From: Apoderus coryli
Taxonomy: Eukaryota > Arthropoda > Insecta > Coleoptera > Attelabidae
Length of the DNA: 64,000 bases
Direction: 5' to 3'
Assembly: GCA_911728435.2 (NCBI GenBank)
Contig: OU452203.1
Location: 13,785,651 to 13,849,650 of the forward strand
The first letter of the stretch is position 1. Each line of letters begins with the position of its first letter. The translations under genes and the position numbers were made by a program. Shown here piece after piece: positions 43,457-59,580 of the stretch. The notes beneath the pieces are model-generated. The model searched no databases and was not told the DNA's origin. It saw nothing but the letters and a program-made list of their open reading frames with translations.

Positions 43457-44846
43457 TGTTGATAGTAATTTAAACAGAATTTAAAAACTATTAGTAATTA
43501 GTAAACGTTCAAAAAGCTACAGCTACAAAACAAGGTTAGAAGTTAGAGCGTCTTCTTCTAAAAGCAAATTATGTAGTCAGTTTAAAAATAATACTAGAGT
43601 AGCTACGATTAATTTATTGCAATCGACGTTAAGAAAAATAATAATAGCTCGTCAATCATTTTGTTTAACCTTACAAGGTGCTCTTTGGTCCGGTTGTACA
43701 AACGATGGATCACCATTAGTTCCCGTGAACTGCAGTTCACGATTAGTTTACCTTTGAACTCAGTTCAGTATCTCCAGCGATGTACCATACAAGTTTACTT
43801 GACCCAAGGTGTAAGTTAATTCGCCTTGTACTTGACCAGCATATAGATAGCTATTCTTTAAAAGAAGAAGAACAAAAATAACAAACTAACCTATAAAATA
43901 GATATTTTTTAGCTAATATAATTTATTGTTTTCATATTTTTTAAGATTTGTATTTTCGTAGTCGTAAAATATAAAATGGGTAGATTATATAAACAAATTT
44001 ATAATTATGGAAACGAATGTAAGAACACTAATTTCTCTGCTAGAGAGGAAATATTTTAATAAATGTAGTGATCCGGAATTTGTCGGGTGACTCAAAAAGT
44101 CACAGCACCTATTGGTACCCCTATGCATCCTCCATGGGGTGAACCGGAACCCTACGTTATCTACATATCAACCTAATTCAGAGAAAAAGGCTGCGATTGT
44201 GTACTCCCACATTGCTTTAAAGTCTGATGTTTTTAATTTATCTATCTGTAGAAGGTATCAAATCCACAATAAACATTATTACATTACTCGTTTTTCTGAA
44301 CGAAAATGGGCTTTGAATAATCTTCATTTGGAGTACCTATATCTGTTATTTAGTTTTGTAAGTAAGCCTACATGTATTTACCATCAGTGGTATTTGTAAG
44401 CTTTAAATAAATAAATTCATTCTAAAAGTTGAAATGATTTGGCCTATTTCTATATATTTGTGGGGCCCTGAGGATGACAAATGTTATTTACTAATTCTAA
44501 GAAAACTTCATCATCTGTAATGTCTTGCCACACATCCATTTTTATAGGTAATTAAATTTTGAAAAAACAAATATTAACATAAATAAGACATCAAAACAAG
44601 AGTAAGGCTATTGAGCCTTTGTCATATCAATATAAATTTGACATTTAGACTGTTTCTGGGATTGTTGATGTTGCGATGGTAACTTTAAAGCACCCACGTT
44701 TTTAAAAGTTGGATTTAACCACGCTGAGACGTATTTTAAATAAGCAAAATAAGGTACCGATAAAAAAAACATTTTCAAAACTTCATTAAATTTTACTAGA
44801 AATGATATAAAAGTTAATTCCTATTACAAATTATTTTTGTTCACAC
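43457..44846. other. Intergenic DNA with repeat traces
   Basis: Lies between LARP7 and DDX52. Holds an exact 16-base palindrome GTGAACTGCAGTTCAC (43724-43739) within a region of GAACT-type repeats that looks MITE-derived. At 44473-44541, minus, a short open frame (MDVWQDITDDEVFLELVNN) resembles the start of some Harbinger-type transposases, but it is too short to call. Confidence 0.35.
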
Positions 44847-48769
<3,923 letters not shown>

Positions 48770-48944
48770 AGTCTTTGTAATCAAGAAATTTCAATTCAAT
48801 AATACAAAATACAAGCACAAGAATGCCACAAAAATTACCCTTCTTTAGTTGTTAGGTTAGGAATTATATGTGAGGTTAAGTTTTATTTAGAGCTTCCCAA
48901 TACTTTTCGATACTATTTTCACGTATCGAAATTCGAAATACATG

Positions 48945-49030
48945 TCGTAAGCAGAGATATAGCGGAGAGAGAATGAGCTTGACACATGCGCCAACTGCTA
49001 ATATAGTAGGCCGCCATGTTCCACCATTGA
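48945..49030 (+). repeat. Second copy of the GAGAATGAGC element end
   Basis: GAGAGAGAATGAGCTTGACAC followed by ATGCGCC and GCCGCCATG repeats the order seen at 45600-45660. It lies about 190-260 bases upstream of the DDX52 start, so it may sit in the promoter. Confidence 0.55.
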
Positions 49031-49227
49031 CAGTGGCGTATTGTCTTAAGGGGTGCAAATTAAGTAGGAAAGAAAAGTTTATATACAATTGTTTGCGAAT
49101 CGTTACCACCAGTTTAGTAAAGTAACAGTTTAATATTTGCCTAAAAAAGAAAGGTTTTAGTGACAGTAAAGGTTAAAATATTTTTGCTGAGGTTATTTTG
49201 TTTAATTAATATTTCGGTGCTGGATTA

Positions 49228-49900
49228 ATGATGCCAAGAGGTATTCCAATTTCGAAAGAATTAAAACAGAGTAACAGAGAGTAGTGACTGCACACTTGGA
49301 AGGTACAATACAAGCATAATTGCAAGACTGTTTGTTTTTACCCAGACACCGCGTATCCAAAATAATTTCGAGTTGAAATGAAAGGGCACATTTAGAAAAT
49401 ATACCGAAATCCGGAAGCTTGAGAAAAACAACAACTAGGACAGACAGACAACTTAAAAGAATTTCCCAAAACGATCCTTGGATGTCTGCACCTAGAATAA
49501 TTGCTGAAATTCACAAAATTGAGGTTAGTCCACGGACAGTTCAACGAAGGTTGGTAGAGTAGTTATTTAGTAGACGCCCGGCTAAAAAACCGCTTATTTC
49601 GGAAAGAAATGGAGAGGCTAGCTTGAATTTGCCGTGGACATTTAACTTGGACAGAAGACGACTGGAGAAAAGTGTTTAGTTAGCGATGAAACGTGTTAAA
49701 AAATTGTCAATTCTGATAGAATGAAGAGTGAAAGACGGCCAATCAATACAAGGATTCCTCCCAAATACGTTACACCCACAGGTAAAGGTAAAGGGTAAAT
49801 ATTCACAAATAAACAATCATTGGTAAATAAAATCAATGAAGTTTGGAAAAACCTTCCCGAAAATATACTGTCCAAAAATTGATGGTCTCAATGCTGCGAC
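49228..49900 (+). mobile_element. Decayed Tc1-like transposase
   Basis: Starts near MPRGIPISKEL, then NDPWMSAPRIIAEIHKI and VSPRTVQRRLVE (HTH domain), RRPAKKPLISERNGEASL, SDET-like text, and finally VNKINEVWKNLPENILSK. Order matches Tc1 transposase from the N-terminus to near the C-terminus, with an internal deletion of most of the DDE core and many stops. Confidence 0.8.
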
Positions 49901-50220
49901 ATTGCTGGCAAATAATAAATAATAATGGATAGTCTATCAGTGATATGTAAAATTAAATACTGGTGACACAATTTGTTGCTTTACTTTTGTCGCACTTCAT
50001 TTCGTCGATATTTATCTTTATAAATATTTTTGTACCTTCATTTCGTTTAAAGTGTACCAAAATATTCTGAAATATTACTAATATTGCCGATAATATTTAA
50101 TTAAAATTAGCTGGGGATTACAATAATATTTAATTAGTTTTTCAAATTCAAAGGAATTAAAGGACTTTGTCCAATAGACATAGGCACCTCATTTAAAAAA
50201 AGTTCCTACTTTTAACTTTA

Positions 50221-50915
50221 CTTGCAGACTTTTGTTTAGAGGCAAATTCCTGCAAAACTGTTCACTTTAGACCCATAAAAAGTTATTACTTTTTTAAGCA
50301 AAAATGAACAGGGAATAAAAAAAAATAAAAAAATATATTTATTCCAGTGCCGTGGCGTAAAAAATAGGGTGTGGTGATACAAAGTGTCACTAACCCCTAT
50401 AGCATGCCACTGGTTATTTTTTTAACAATATTGTTTATGTCAAAATATTACTTTTTGAAAGAACATATCAGTCACAAAATTTTAAAAAAATATTTATAGG
50501 TGTTTTTGAGTTATGGCAAATTTTCGAAATTTACACAGTAACTCAGACACTTGCAGTCATTAGTTTAGAGGCAAATTCCTGCAAAACCGTTCACTTTAGG
50601 CCCATAAAGAGTTATTACTTTTTTAAGCAAAAATGAACAGGGGAAGGCCAAAAAAATATAAAGATGTATTTATTCCAGTGGCGTAAAAAATAGAGGGATA
50701 AAAAGTTTCACTAACCCCTGTAGCATGCCACTGGTTAATTTTTAAAAAATATTGTTTATGTCAAAAAATTACTTTTTAAAGAATATATCGGTCCCTAAAA
50801 TTGAAAAAATATTTAAAGGAGTTTTTGAATAATGGCAAATTTTGACACCTCTATCTAGATAACTAAGCCCTTTTAGCGAGAGAGTTATCAGTCGAATAGA
50901 GAAACACCCTGTATA
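50221..50915. repeat. Two tandem copies of a roughly 330-base AT-rich unit
   Basis: GAGGCAAATTCCTGCAAAAC recurs at 50239 and 50568, followed in both copies by the same order of blocks (GTTATTACTTTTTTAAGC, TAGCATGCCACTGGTTA, TTGTTTATGTCAAAA). Identity is roughly 85-90 percent by eye. The second copy is followed by ACACCCTGTATA, an end motif seen elsewhere in the window. Confidence 0.85.
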
Positions 50916-51248
50916 TGTTGAAGTTTTTCATCTTTTTGAATTCTACAAAATTATTATAAATTGAATAACTTGAATAAATGCCTCATTTAATATCAATATA
51001 GAATCCTTAGCAATTGAAATAATTAGTACTTTGTCTTTAAGTATTAAAGTTCACTACCTAACACCCTAGAATTGAATACACGACACTGCATTTTTAAGGT
51101 ATGCTCACATTTATTACTTATCGATGAAATGTAAATCCTTCTTGCCTACGTTTTTTTAAACTTTTTGCACCATTTTACAACACATGCCATCCTCTATATA
51201 TGGTAAAAAGATATGAGGCTTTAAGAACTTGCCTAAGAGCTCGAAAAT

Positions 51249-51830
51249 ATGTCGTCAAAAGAGGCAACAGGATTTTCGGATGATTCGATTGCCCATAAAG
51301 ACCTTGACCCAGACGTTGCTTCAGATGAAATATCAGATTTATCAGAAGTTGCGGTTTTAAGCTTTAAGTGACGAAATAGTTGCACAGATGATGAATGTGA
51401 TGACAACGTGCCACTGTCACATCTATTAAACAAAAAACAAATCAAATTGGGACAGTGCGCCTTTTAACGTTGCACCTCAGAACACCGGCGTTAAACCCAA
51501 CCTGATAGCTAACATGTTAGATGGTAAAGATGCAATCGACTTTTTTAATTACTTTATAGACAATGTCATAGACCTATTTGAAATGGAACTCAAAACATTG
51601 CTAAACAAGCCGGTAACAAGACAAGATTATCTAAATGGGTGGCGACACAAACAGCTTCGGAAATGAGAAGATTTCAGGGAATTATAATATGGATGAGCCT
51701 TGTTCCAATTCTTCAGCCAAAGATTAATATAAACAATATTTGCTTCAGCTAAGAGATTATTGGTCAACCAGTACATTGTATCAAACAGCATTCCTTTGTT
51801 TTGTCAAAAACTAGCGTTTTTAAGAAAATA
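51249..51830 (+). mobile_element. Decayed piggyBac-type transposase N-terminal half
   Basis: Frames in order read SSKEATGFSDDSI with acidic text, PLSHLLNKK, a DAIDFFNYFIDNVIDLFEME-type stretch, KWVATQTASEMRRFQGI, and LRDYWSTSTLYQTAF. This follows the piggyBac order up to the RDYWST motif; the DDD core is lost. Confidence 0.8.
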
Positions 51831-52304
51831 ACGTAATATACGCAGTCTAAGCGGTGCAGTCAGTTTCGAGGGTTTTTGAAAACACGATTTTTTGCGATTT
51901 TAGTATTTATTTATTTCTGACATTATTTTTACATATATAAAAAAATTAAAAGCACTCTCTCATTGTTACTTTTTGATGAAAAAAAGAGAAAGAACAGAAG
52001 CGTTTATAAATTTTCACAACGCGACGTTTCGTTTTTGAAAAAACCATGAACCAAACTTTTTATTGTTAAATGTAAAGCCATTTTTAATTCAAAAATAGGT
52101 GGTAAGTAGAAGTAGCACGTAATGGTTTAAACAAGTTTTCAGTATTTTTAGCTGTTATTTACACTTATTCAAGAAAAATGGACACGTAACTGACTGAATT
52201 CAGAGTAGTAGGTTTTGCAAAACCATTCTTTCGTTGTTACTAACAATTATTTATTATTTGCAAATTTATTTCTGTCTCAATACAAAATCTTATTCTATAC
52301 ACGG

Positions 52305-52980
52305 ATTTTTAGTTTAGAATTTCATTATATAAGAGTAAGAAATTAGCTTTTTTTAAATTATACCTTTTATTGGATGGATTTGATATAAATGTTTCGTGTC
52401 GCAGTCCAGAAGCCTTAAGTGAAATATCTAGAGTCGGATGATAGGCGTCCTCAGCTACAAGAGGCTCACTGCTGCGTACAACTTCGCATGGCATATTAGA
52501 AAGCTCTAAATCCAGTATATCATTGGAATTATTAAATACCTGATTACATTGATTTAAATTAAATAATGACATAAAATTATTCAGGGCGATAACTGACTGA
52601 TTATTTGGGACAGGTTCAAAGTGAATATTAAAGTCACCAATAATTAACAGATTAGATCGATACAAACAAGTCAGTTACTCAAAAAATCCAAAAAGTTCAA
52701 CATAATGATTCATACTTAGGTTTGGCTGTACATAAATATAAAAACAGTAAAGCGTACAACCGTTCACATGCAATTTACAGCCAATCAGATCAATTGATGG
52801 CACAAGTGTAGGAGCATTACTTAAATTATCAAACTAGAATTAATATTAGATCTTACAGCCAATAGTATACGACGTAGTTGAGATCAACAGTTCTGCATTA
52901 TTGACCTGTGGTTGATTCCAAGTCTCTGCATCCGCTATGACGTCATCATCGGCACCGCGAGGTACGAAAACTTATCTTTC
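52305..52980 (-). mobile_element. Non-LTR retrotransposon endonuclease domain
   Basis: An open frame (52665-52309) reads RSNLLIIGDFNIHF and ends DAYHPTLDISL. GDFN and the HP-x-L motif are active-site blocks of the APE-type endonuclease of jockey/CR1-like ORF2. More decayed endonuclease sequence lies upstream to about 52980. No RT follows. Confidence 0.8.
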
Positions 52981-53139
52981 CCGGAAACAGGGAAATGACA
53001 TTTAGTAGTATAGACAAGTGTTATTCGGATCTATTGACCTATTAAAAAGGAAAATTCATGAAAAACAATCAGTAGGTACCTCACATCGTATATTTCACGA
53101 GTTTGTGGAAAATTCCTCAATTTTGTTTAATAAGAATAC

Positions 53140-53275
53140 ATACTTCACTTAGAACGTATATCGGTAAAATATTAAATTTCCGAAACACCGGCCTACAACT
53201 TTGTCTGCGAGGAAGTCCAGCTATGCATCTAACAATTCTTTTTCGCTTCACAAATATATCCATACCAAAAATTTA
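53140..53275. repeat. Second copy of the dispersed repeat at 16060
   Basis: About 70 bases match 16065-16130 closely, including GGCCTACAACTTTGTCTG. Then the two copies diverge. Confidence 0.7.
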
Positions 53276-53279
53276 AATA

Positions 53280-54216
53280 GAAAATAGCTGATGTCTACAA
53301 TAAAAAAAAATATTTGGACCAAGAGTCACGAGAAAGGTAAATGAGAAAAAGGTCACAAACTTATTTCTTTTACACTTAAATATGGGGAGCTATTCGTGCA
53401 TTGAGGACAACAGTTTACTTTATTTTTAATCAATATACTCGATACCAAAAATTAATTAAAACTTAACACTAAACATGCTATAATAATGATCCCTCTAGTA
53501 AGAACCATAAGAAATATAACAAACACATTCTGATTTACGAAAACGACAAAAAATCAACTATTTAATTTCCAAACTTAAATCAATCAATTGTACAACACTC
53601 CTGTTTACAGCTGGACACGAAGAAGAAATATCGCGCGCATCCCGACTTTCATCTCAAATCCTCCTGGAACTTCTTGTTGCTTCTTCGAACAACCAACAAA
53701 AATAATGTCGGCGTTTCAGTAATTCAGTTGCGTTCCGCTATCCTGCTGCGAAGCACATACCGTGTTCTAAACGTTGGTAACCCAGTGAGCGCAATATCGG
53801 CGCGTTTTGTAAGGGAAAAGTTTAAAGGAAGTTTTATTCAAATTTATATTATTTAATTATACTTTGTTTCTTTTTTTTTTTAATAAAAATATTAACTTTG
53901 TGGTCGTTAATATAAATATTATGTGTTAGTTACGAAAACTTTATAATTAATTTTAGATTATTACATACCTACTTATTGTGCTAAAAAACTGTTAATCAAC
54001 ATAATTAAATAAATTAAAACAGTAGGTACCTAGTTTTGCGATGTTTTCATAGTATTTTTTTTGTGCGTTGCGTAACGAGAAAACTAATGGTAAAACTATG
54101 CAAATAACTTTTATGCACTGTTTGTTCCTGGTGAATGTTCTATCTAAAGCTTGAGTGTTTTATAAATATCCTATAAGTAGGTACTCATAATAATCCGGGA
54201 GTAATTGAATGGAATA
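53280..54216. other. Intergenic DNA, possibly upstream region of the next gene
   Basis: Mostly AT-rich. A GC-richer stretch at about 53590-53830 stands out and might be an untranslated exon or promoter. No coding feature is supported. Confidence 0.3.
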
Positions 54217-54277
54217 ATGATGGAACGTCGAACAGTTTTTGGAATATTGGGCTTTGGTTTGATTGTATTCTTTAAAG
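54217..54277 (+). CDS. Possible first coding exon with signal peptide
   Basis: MMERRTVFGILGFGLIVFFK is followed by G and a good donor (GGTAAGATA). Short basic start plus hydrophobic stretch looks like a signal peptide or membrane anchor. No downstream exon was found in the window, so the gene would extend beyond 64000 or this is chance. Only composition and the donor support it. Confidence 0.25.
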
Positions 54278-54499
54278 GTAAGATACTATTATTGTTTTGT
54301 GTTTAGCGAAATATCCAGGAAATCCCAAATTCAACATAAATATGGAGATTATAAAACGGAAATAAATAGGTAAATATATTTCTGCAAGGGGGCAAGGCAA
54401 ATTTGCTTTAGGATAACGATAACAAATATTTTATCAACCTCATATATCCTTATACGATCGATTATGGGGAAACTACACTGTCGAACAATCTGAAAATCT

Positions 54500-56250
54500 G
54501 GTGTAGTACTTAGGTTGGCAAGGCCAATTCGGCTACAATGTTTTCAAGAATCTAGTACTTCCGGTTATACCCGAAGTGCGTGTCAACTTCCTTATTTTAA
54601 CTACGACCGTATATAAATTATAAATATTTGTTGGATTCTACTTGTAATAATTCTAAAGATAGTTCATGAATAATATAATAATATTTGAAATTTTATGTAA
54701 AAAATTACGTTTGCAGATTAAAGAATAATAACAATTTTTTATTATACAGAAGCTTTAATAATTTGTTGGGATATGCTAGTAGTTAATAAATATTAATAAA
54801 GTGTATTTGAAAAAAAGGGTATAAAATCAAATTGAAAAAAAGTGGAAAAATTCAAAATTTTTAAATGAAAATATTTTTCTTTTTTTTTTCCTTTTCTTGG
54901 GATGAGGTTCACAAATTTAAAAAAAGAATATTTTTTTTTTGAAACTATTTTTTTGATGGTTTCATGTCATTTTTTTTCCTCCAACGTTTCGACTAGACTC
55001 GGCTAGTCTTTTTCAAAAAATTCTTTTTTTTCCAAATCACAAACCTTGTTCTACAATTGACTGATTGTCAGATTGTAGAACAAGGTCGTGTATACGTACT
55101 TAAAAACAAAAATGTAAATGTAATGTTTGTTAAACAAGCCCATTTCAAATATATGCGATCCCGCTTAAGGGAGTATCGGCGCGTCTATGTGTTGGTAGTT
55201 GCTTTATGAGGTCAAGGACCTCCCAGGCAGCCGATATAGGAACTGTTGTTCACTCGGCGTACTACCAACGATAACTAGATGTCGCCAAACACATCCTTTT
55301 ACATCTCTGTACCGTGTGGGGTATATACCAAATTATTTACGAGAGTTTGGCTGTCAACTACTGACCGATCACCACTGATGAGTCTTGGATCGACGAAACG
55401 GCCGTCTGGTGAAAGTATAGTGGTTGACAGACAAACTCTCGGATTTTAAGTCTTGTTTTGTTAAACAAGCCCATTTCAAAAAATGTAATAATAAAAAAAG
55501 GAAAAAGAAATGTTTGTGAATTGGAAAAAAAATAATTTCTTGAAAAAGACTAGCCGAGTCTAGTCGAAACGCTGGAGAATAAAAATTGACATGAAACCAT
55601 TAAAAAATAGTTTCAAAAAAAAATATTCTTTTTTTAAATTTGTGAACCTCATCCCAAGAAAAGGAAAAAAGAAATTGAAGACAAGGGTCAAGAATACTAA
55701 ATAAGAAAAAAGAAAATATTTTAATATATTTTTTTCTTGCGTAAAAAAATATGGGCAAGTTTATGAAACGATGTCAATTTCAAAAATTTTAGTTTTCAAA
55801 ATATTGATAATTTTACATTTTTGCTATTACAATACACTTGTCAAAAATAGTCAACAATTATGACAATTTATTGATAATAATAAGAATAAGAGTGATAAGT
55901 GATAACTAGAACTTGTGTTACATTTGCTGCAAGATACCCAGGAAAACACAAATCGTCACCAAATTAATATTATTATTATCTAACAATAATGATCTGTAAA
56001 CGACATTTTTGACATAAAATTTCAAATATTTCGAAAAGGGCTCGACATAGGTATGACATAATATACATGAACTATCTTTAAAATTACAAGTAGAATCAAA
56101 AAAAAAAAATATGTAGTGTGGTATTTAAAATAAGGAAGTTGAGACCCACCACCGGAAACACTAGGTTCTGAAAAACATTTTAGCCGAATTGACTTTGCCA
56201 AGCAAAGTACTACCTACACATAATTATAATCTTTCCGGTGGGACACCCTG
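54500..56250. mobile_element. Large inverted-repeat structure, likely inverted retroelement or foldback element
   Basis: Blocks on the left (TACTTGTAATAATTCTAAAGA, 54640s; CTTTTCTTGGGATGAGGTTC, 54892; GACTAGACTCGGCTAGTC, 54988) recur in reverse order and complement on the right (56080s, 55650s, 55540s). The arms are 500-700 bases with some indels. The centre (about 55050-55500) contains a GC-richer insertion with a hammerhead ribozyme. The right edge ends ACACCCTGTATAG. Confidence 0.75.
55340..55441 (+). ncRNA. Type I hammerhead ribozyme, complete core and long stem I
   Basis: Core: CTGATGA at 55375-55381, stem II GTC/GAC (55382-55384 with 55392-55394, 7-base loop), GAAA at 55395-55398, stem III from the self-complementary ACGGCCGT (55398-55405), cleavage-site C at 55406. 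Stem I: CACCA (55370-55374) with TGGTG (55407-55411), then an internal loop, then 55352-55362 with 55419-55429 (11 pairs, one G-U), a 2-by-2 loop, and 55340-55349 with 55432-55441 (10 pairs). All conserved core bases are present. The 2-4 pair stem III suggests action as a dimer, as known for retroelement hammerheads. Confidence 0.88.
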
Positions 56251-56251
56251 T

Positions 56252-57417
56252 ATAGTTGCATAAATAATATAATACATATATAAACATATAGAATTCTAAG
56301 GTGAAATTGCAAGACCTCTTTTGTTACTATTTGTAAAATATTATACTCTCACAAGTTCCTTGCAGTTTATAGGTATATGTAAGAGGCTGATAAAGAAGTT
56401 GGACATTTAGTTAACGTCACTTGTCCATTTACTACGTCATCTTCGTGATTAAATTCGCGAAGAAGCTCGCAAATTTAATACCGGCTTAACGCTTAATCGC
56501 TACGGAGGATTTTATATAAAATAACAAATCTAAAGTAAATTTAGTTGCAGTGCAATCAAACCAGATCTTCTGTAGATGTAAATAATGTAAAGTCATTTTG
56601 TACGCTGTGTTATAGGTACTTTATCCAATTTGAATTGAAACATATGAAAACAGGGATATCTTCAAAAGTAAATGAACAAAATACGTAAAATATAACTAAC
56701 AGGAGTTTTATTTGTTGCAATTTAAATCTAAATGTCTTCATTAGTTATCGGGTGTAGAAAAAATAGCGTATGCAACTCTTATGTAAATGTTATTCGAATA
56801 AACCATACGAAACTCAACTTCGGCGCGTTTCGTATCTCGGTTCATGCTCGTGTATTAATAATTATCATTACATGATCGTTGCATAATATAGTATTATAAA
56901 AAAATAAAAGTAAGGAAGGTCAATGACGATAGAAAACTTTAGCATCAATATAAAAAAAAAAAAATAGCGTTATAACCGCCGCCGTAAGACCGTATACCGA
57001 ATTTGCGCAAAGTTCAGTAATTAAGATAATTAATTCAGGACTATCAATTGACCAGAACCTTAAAAGAAAAATCCGAACAAAAAATTACGAGGCGAGAGGT
57101 TTATGACTAATGAAGAATGGTTATAATGAAGTCTCTGCAACATAGAAACGAATACTTAGACCAAATAAAAAAAACCGGGAAAACCAAAGACCAATCGTGG
57201 ATATCGATGAGACCGATACTGATGATGTTGTATCTTATAGTTGGTGGACAATAAAACAAATTGTTGTTTAAATACGCATGTTTCTCGCGAAAAACGATTT
57301 ATACATTTGCAAATGGTTGTGAAAATGGATTTATCGTATTTTGTACCATAGAATTCTAAATTTTATTTTTTTAACACTCCAGAAACATTTATTTTACTTA
57401 AATTTAAAAGATAATAT
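56252..57417. other. AT-rich intergenic DNA
   Basis: No gene is recognised. A GC-richer patch near 56755-56865 (AATAGCGTATGCAACTC to CTCGGTTCATGCTCGTG) may be a dispersed repeat. Decayed frames near 57050-57250 could be transposase-derived but are not assignable. Confidence 0.35.
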
Positions 57418-58075
57418 GAATAATAATAATGACTTTATTGGCATCACACATTACAATAATCATTATCAAGAAACAAAAATAAAAATAATATAATATGCCA
57501 AAAGATGCTAACTATTCGCATAGCTGATTTTCAGTAGAACCTATTACACTATTACAATACAAATATAAAGTGTTGTTAAGAACGCGAAAACGAGAAAAGG
57601 AGAGTTGAGGAAAAAAAACTATATAGATAGCAATCATAAAACGATTAAAATACAAAAAATATAACAACAAATAAAAAAATAAATCACATGTAGTTCTTCA
57701 ATAAGTTCCGTTTGTGCGTCAAATAATTCTTGAATAACAGATCTCTTAAATTTCTGCCTAGAAAATGTCTTCAATTCAGAAGAATTGGCGACATTATAGG
57801 AAAAAGACCTCTCATATAATGCAGTGCTATGCTGCGGGACAGTAATTGTGTCCTTACGTCTCACGTTGACATTGTGGACGTCAGTACGAAAAGTAATCCC
57901 CTGGTAAAGGAAAGGTGGTGTTTTAGTTTTAATAATCGTATGAAACAAAATAAGAGAGTGTAACTCTCTCCTATTGGACATATTAAGCCACTTGACCTCA
58001 TTCAATCTGTGTGAAATTCTATCGTATTTCCTCATGCCAAAAATCATACGTAAACATGCGCCTGGACACGCCTAG
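57418..58075 (-). mobile_element. Non-LTR retrotransposon 3' end (ORF2 C-terminus and tail)
   Basis: A 137-residue open frame (58047-57634) reads MIFGMRKYDRISHRLNEVKW and later FRTDVHNVNVRRKDTI, SFSYNVANSSE. These are typical of the ORF2 C-terminus of a jockey/CR1-like family abundant in insects. An AATAAAG and an ATT-repeat tail (minus strand, ending about 57418) mark the 3' terminus. Confidence 0.8.
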
Positions 58076-59580
58076 ATCTTCGAAACTTACAATTAAATCG
58101 GCCTTTAAGAATAGGTATTTTTTTTTTTGAACCTTTGATTTGTTGTTCGTTTCTCAAATCAGAAATCAGGTTCTTACCTAAAAATCCAGCTGAATTTATT
58201 ATTAATAATAATTCTTAAATATGCAAACCCTCGAACAAAAAACACTTCCACGGCTTAGTTAGGTATACGACAAACACTATGCCGCAACTTATACCGTGTG
58301 ACTGCCGTACCTCAACAAACAAATCCCTTTATTTTATTTTATCGGGTATTGTAACTTACACAAAACTTACGATATATTTATACACACTTGGATTCGACGT
58401 TGTCAAACTTACTTGTATATGGCTTGTCTAAAGAAATCTGTGTCACAGCTCAAAAAACTGTTACGAGAATGTAACCAGTAACAAAAAAGAAACACGGATG
58501 TGGATATTTTTCTGTCTTATGATTTCTCATGCAACATAAATTGAATACCAAATTTTGATCTGAATATCTTTGACAAATATTAAAAAACAAACCATTTATA
58601 TTAGAAAATTGTAAAGCCCCTGTATTTTGTATTAAAGCTAAATATAGATACCTACATACGTAAATAAACGAAACAATGTGGTGGTCTACAAAACAATAAT
58701 CGTTCATGAACTAGAAATGCCGCTATACATGTGTTGCCTGACTGTCTATTCTACTGAATTATTTTTAAACATAGAGATTCATTCACACAGTATGTGGTGC
58801 GTAACACTGAAGGGGGATATTAAAATACGACAAAAACGTACATTTTTATTTATAAAATAATTTTTAGACTTTTAATAACCAAAATATATCAGAATCGTAT
58901 ATGGCCAAACATTTGTTGGCAAAAAATGGAGAAATAATTGCATTTTCTAAGTGGCGAGGATACACATATTCTTTGATAAGTAGCATTAAAGACACAAATA
59001 AGATTAACCTTTATATATGTAGTTTTCGAAATATTGGCAATTCATTATTTTTCAATTTTGTAAATGACTCCAAGCCGTAGGTCTCTTGGTCTGTTATTTG
59101 TTGGCCATGACCAATGGAGACAGTTAAATACTTCGGAAATGTTACTATACATTTCATTTTATATTACAATATGCAAAATACTTATTTGCTAATAGATATC
59201 TAGCCAAACCGAAATCGGCACTGATTTTAGAAGCAATTGATTGCTTTTTATTGGTCAATACTTACGAACGAACCAAGAGAGAAATATCTTATCGAAATAA
59301 AACTCGTAACTCCACAAATATATGTAGGGTTACGACTTTCATTTCGATAATACCTATATTGATTTCCTTTACGAACTATTTCTTTAAATAAAAAAAAAAA
59401 TCACGAATATTTCCAAAACAAGCTTTGATCACTCTGTATTTCTAAATCTAATAAAAATATCTACTTATATCTTGGTTTGCATTTGGTTCATATGCATATG
59501 GTACCAATAAGAGCGTCAGAACTTTAATATGTAACGTTGTCAACCGTGTTTAACTTGCCAATGCTAAGTTAGCAACAAAA
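58076..59580. other. AT-rich intergenic DNA
   Basis: No gene or clear repeat structure recognised; open frames here are short and uncharacteristic. Confidence 0.4.

Noticed and set aside
44473..44541. Harbinger-like transposase start, minus strand
   Set aside because: Only about 20 residues of resemblance, with no DDE domain or TIRs nearby.
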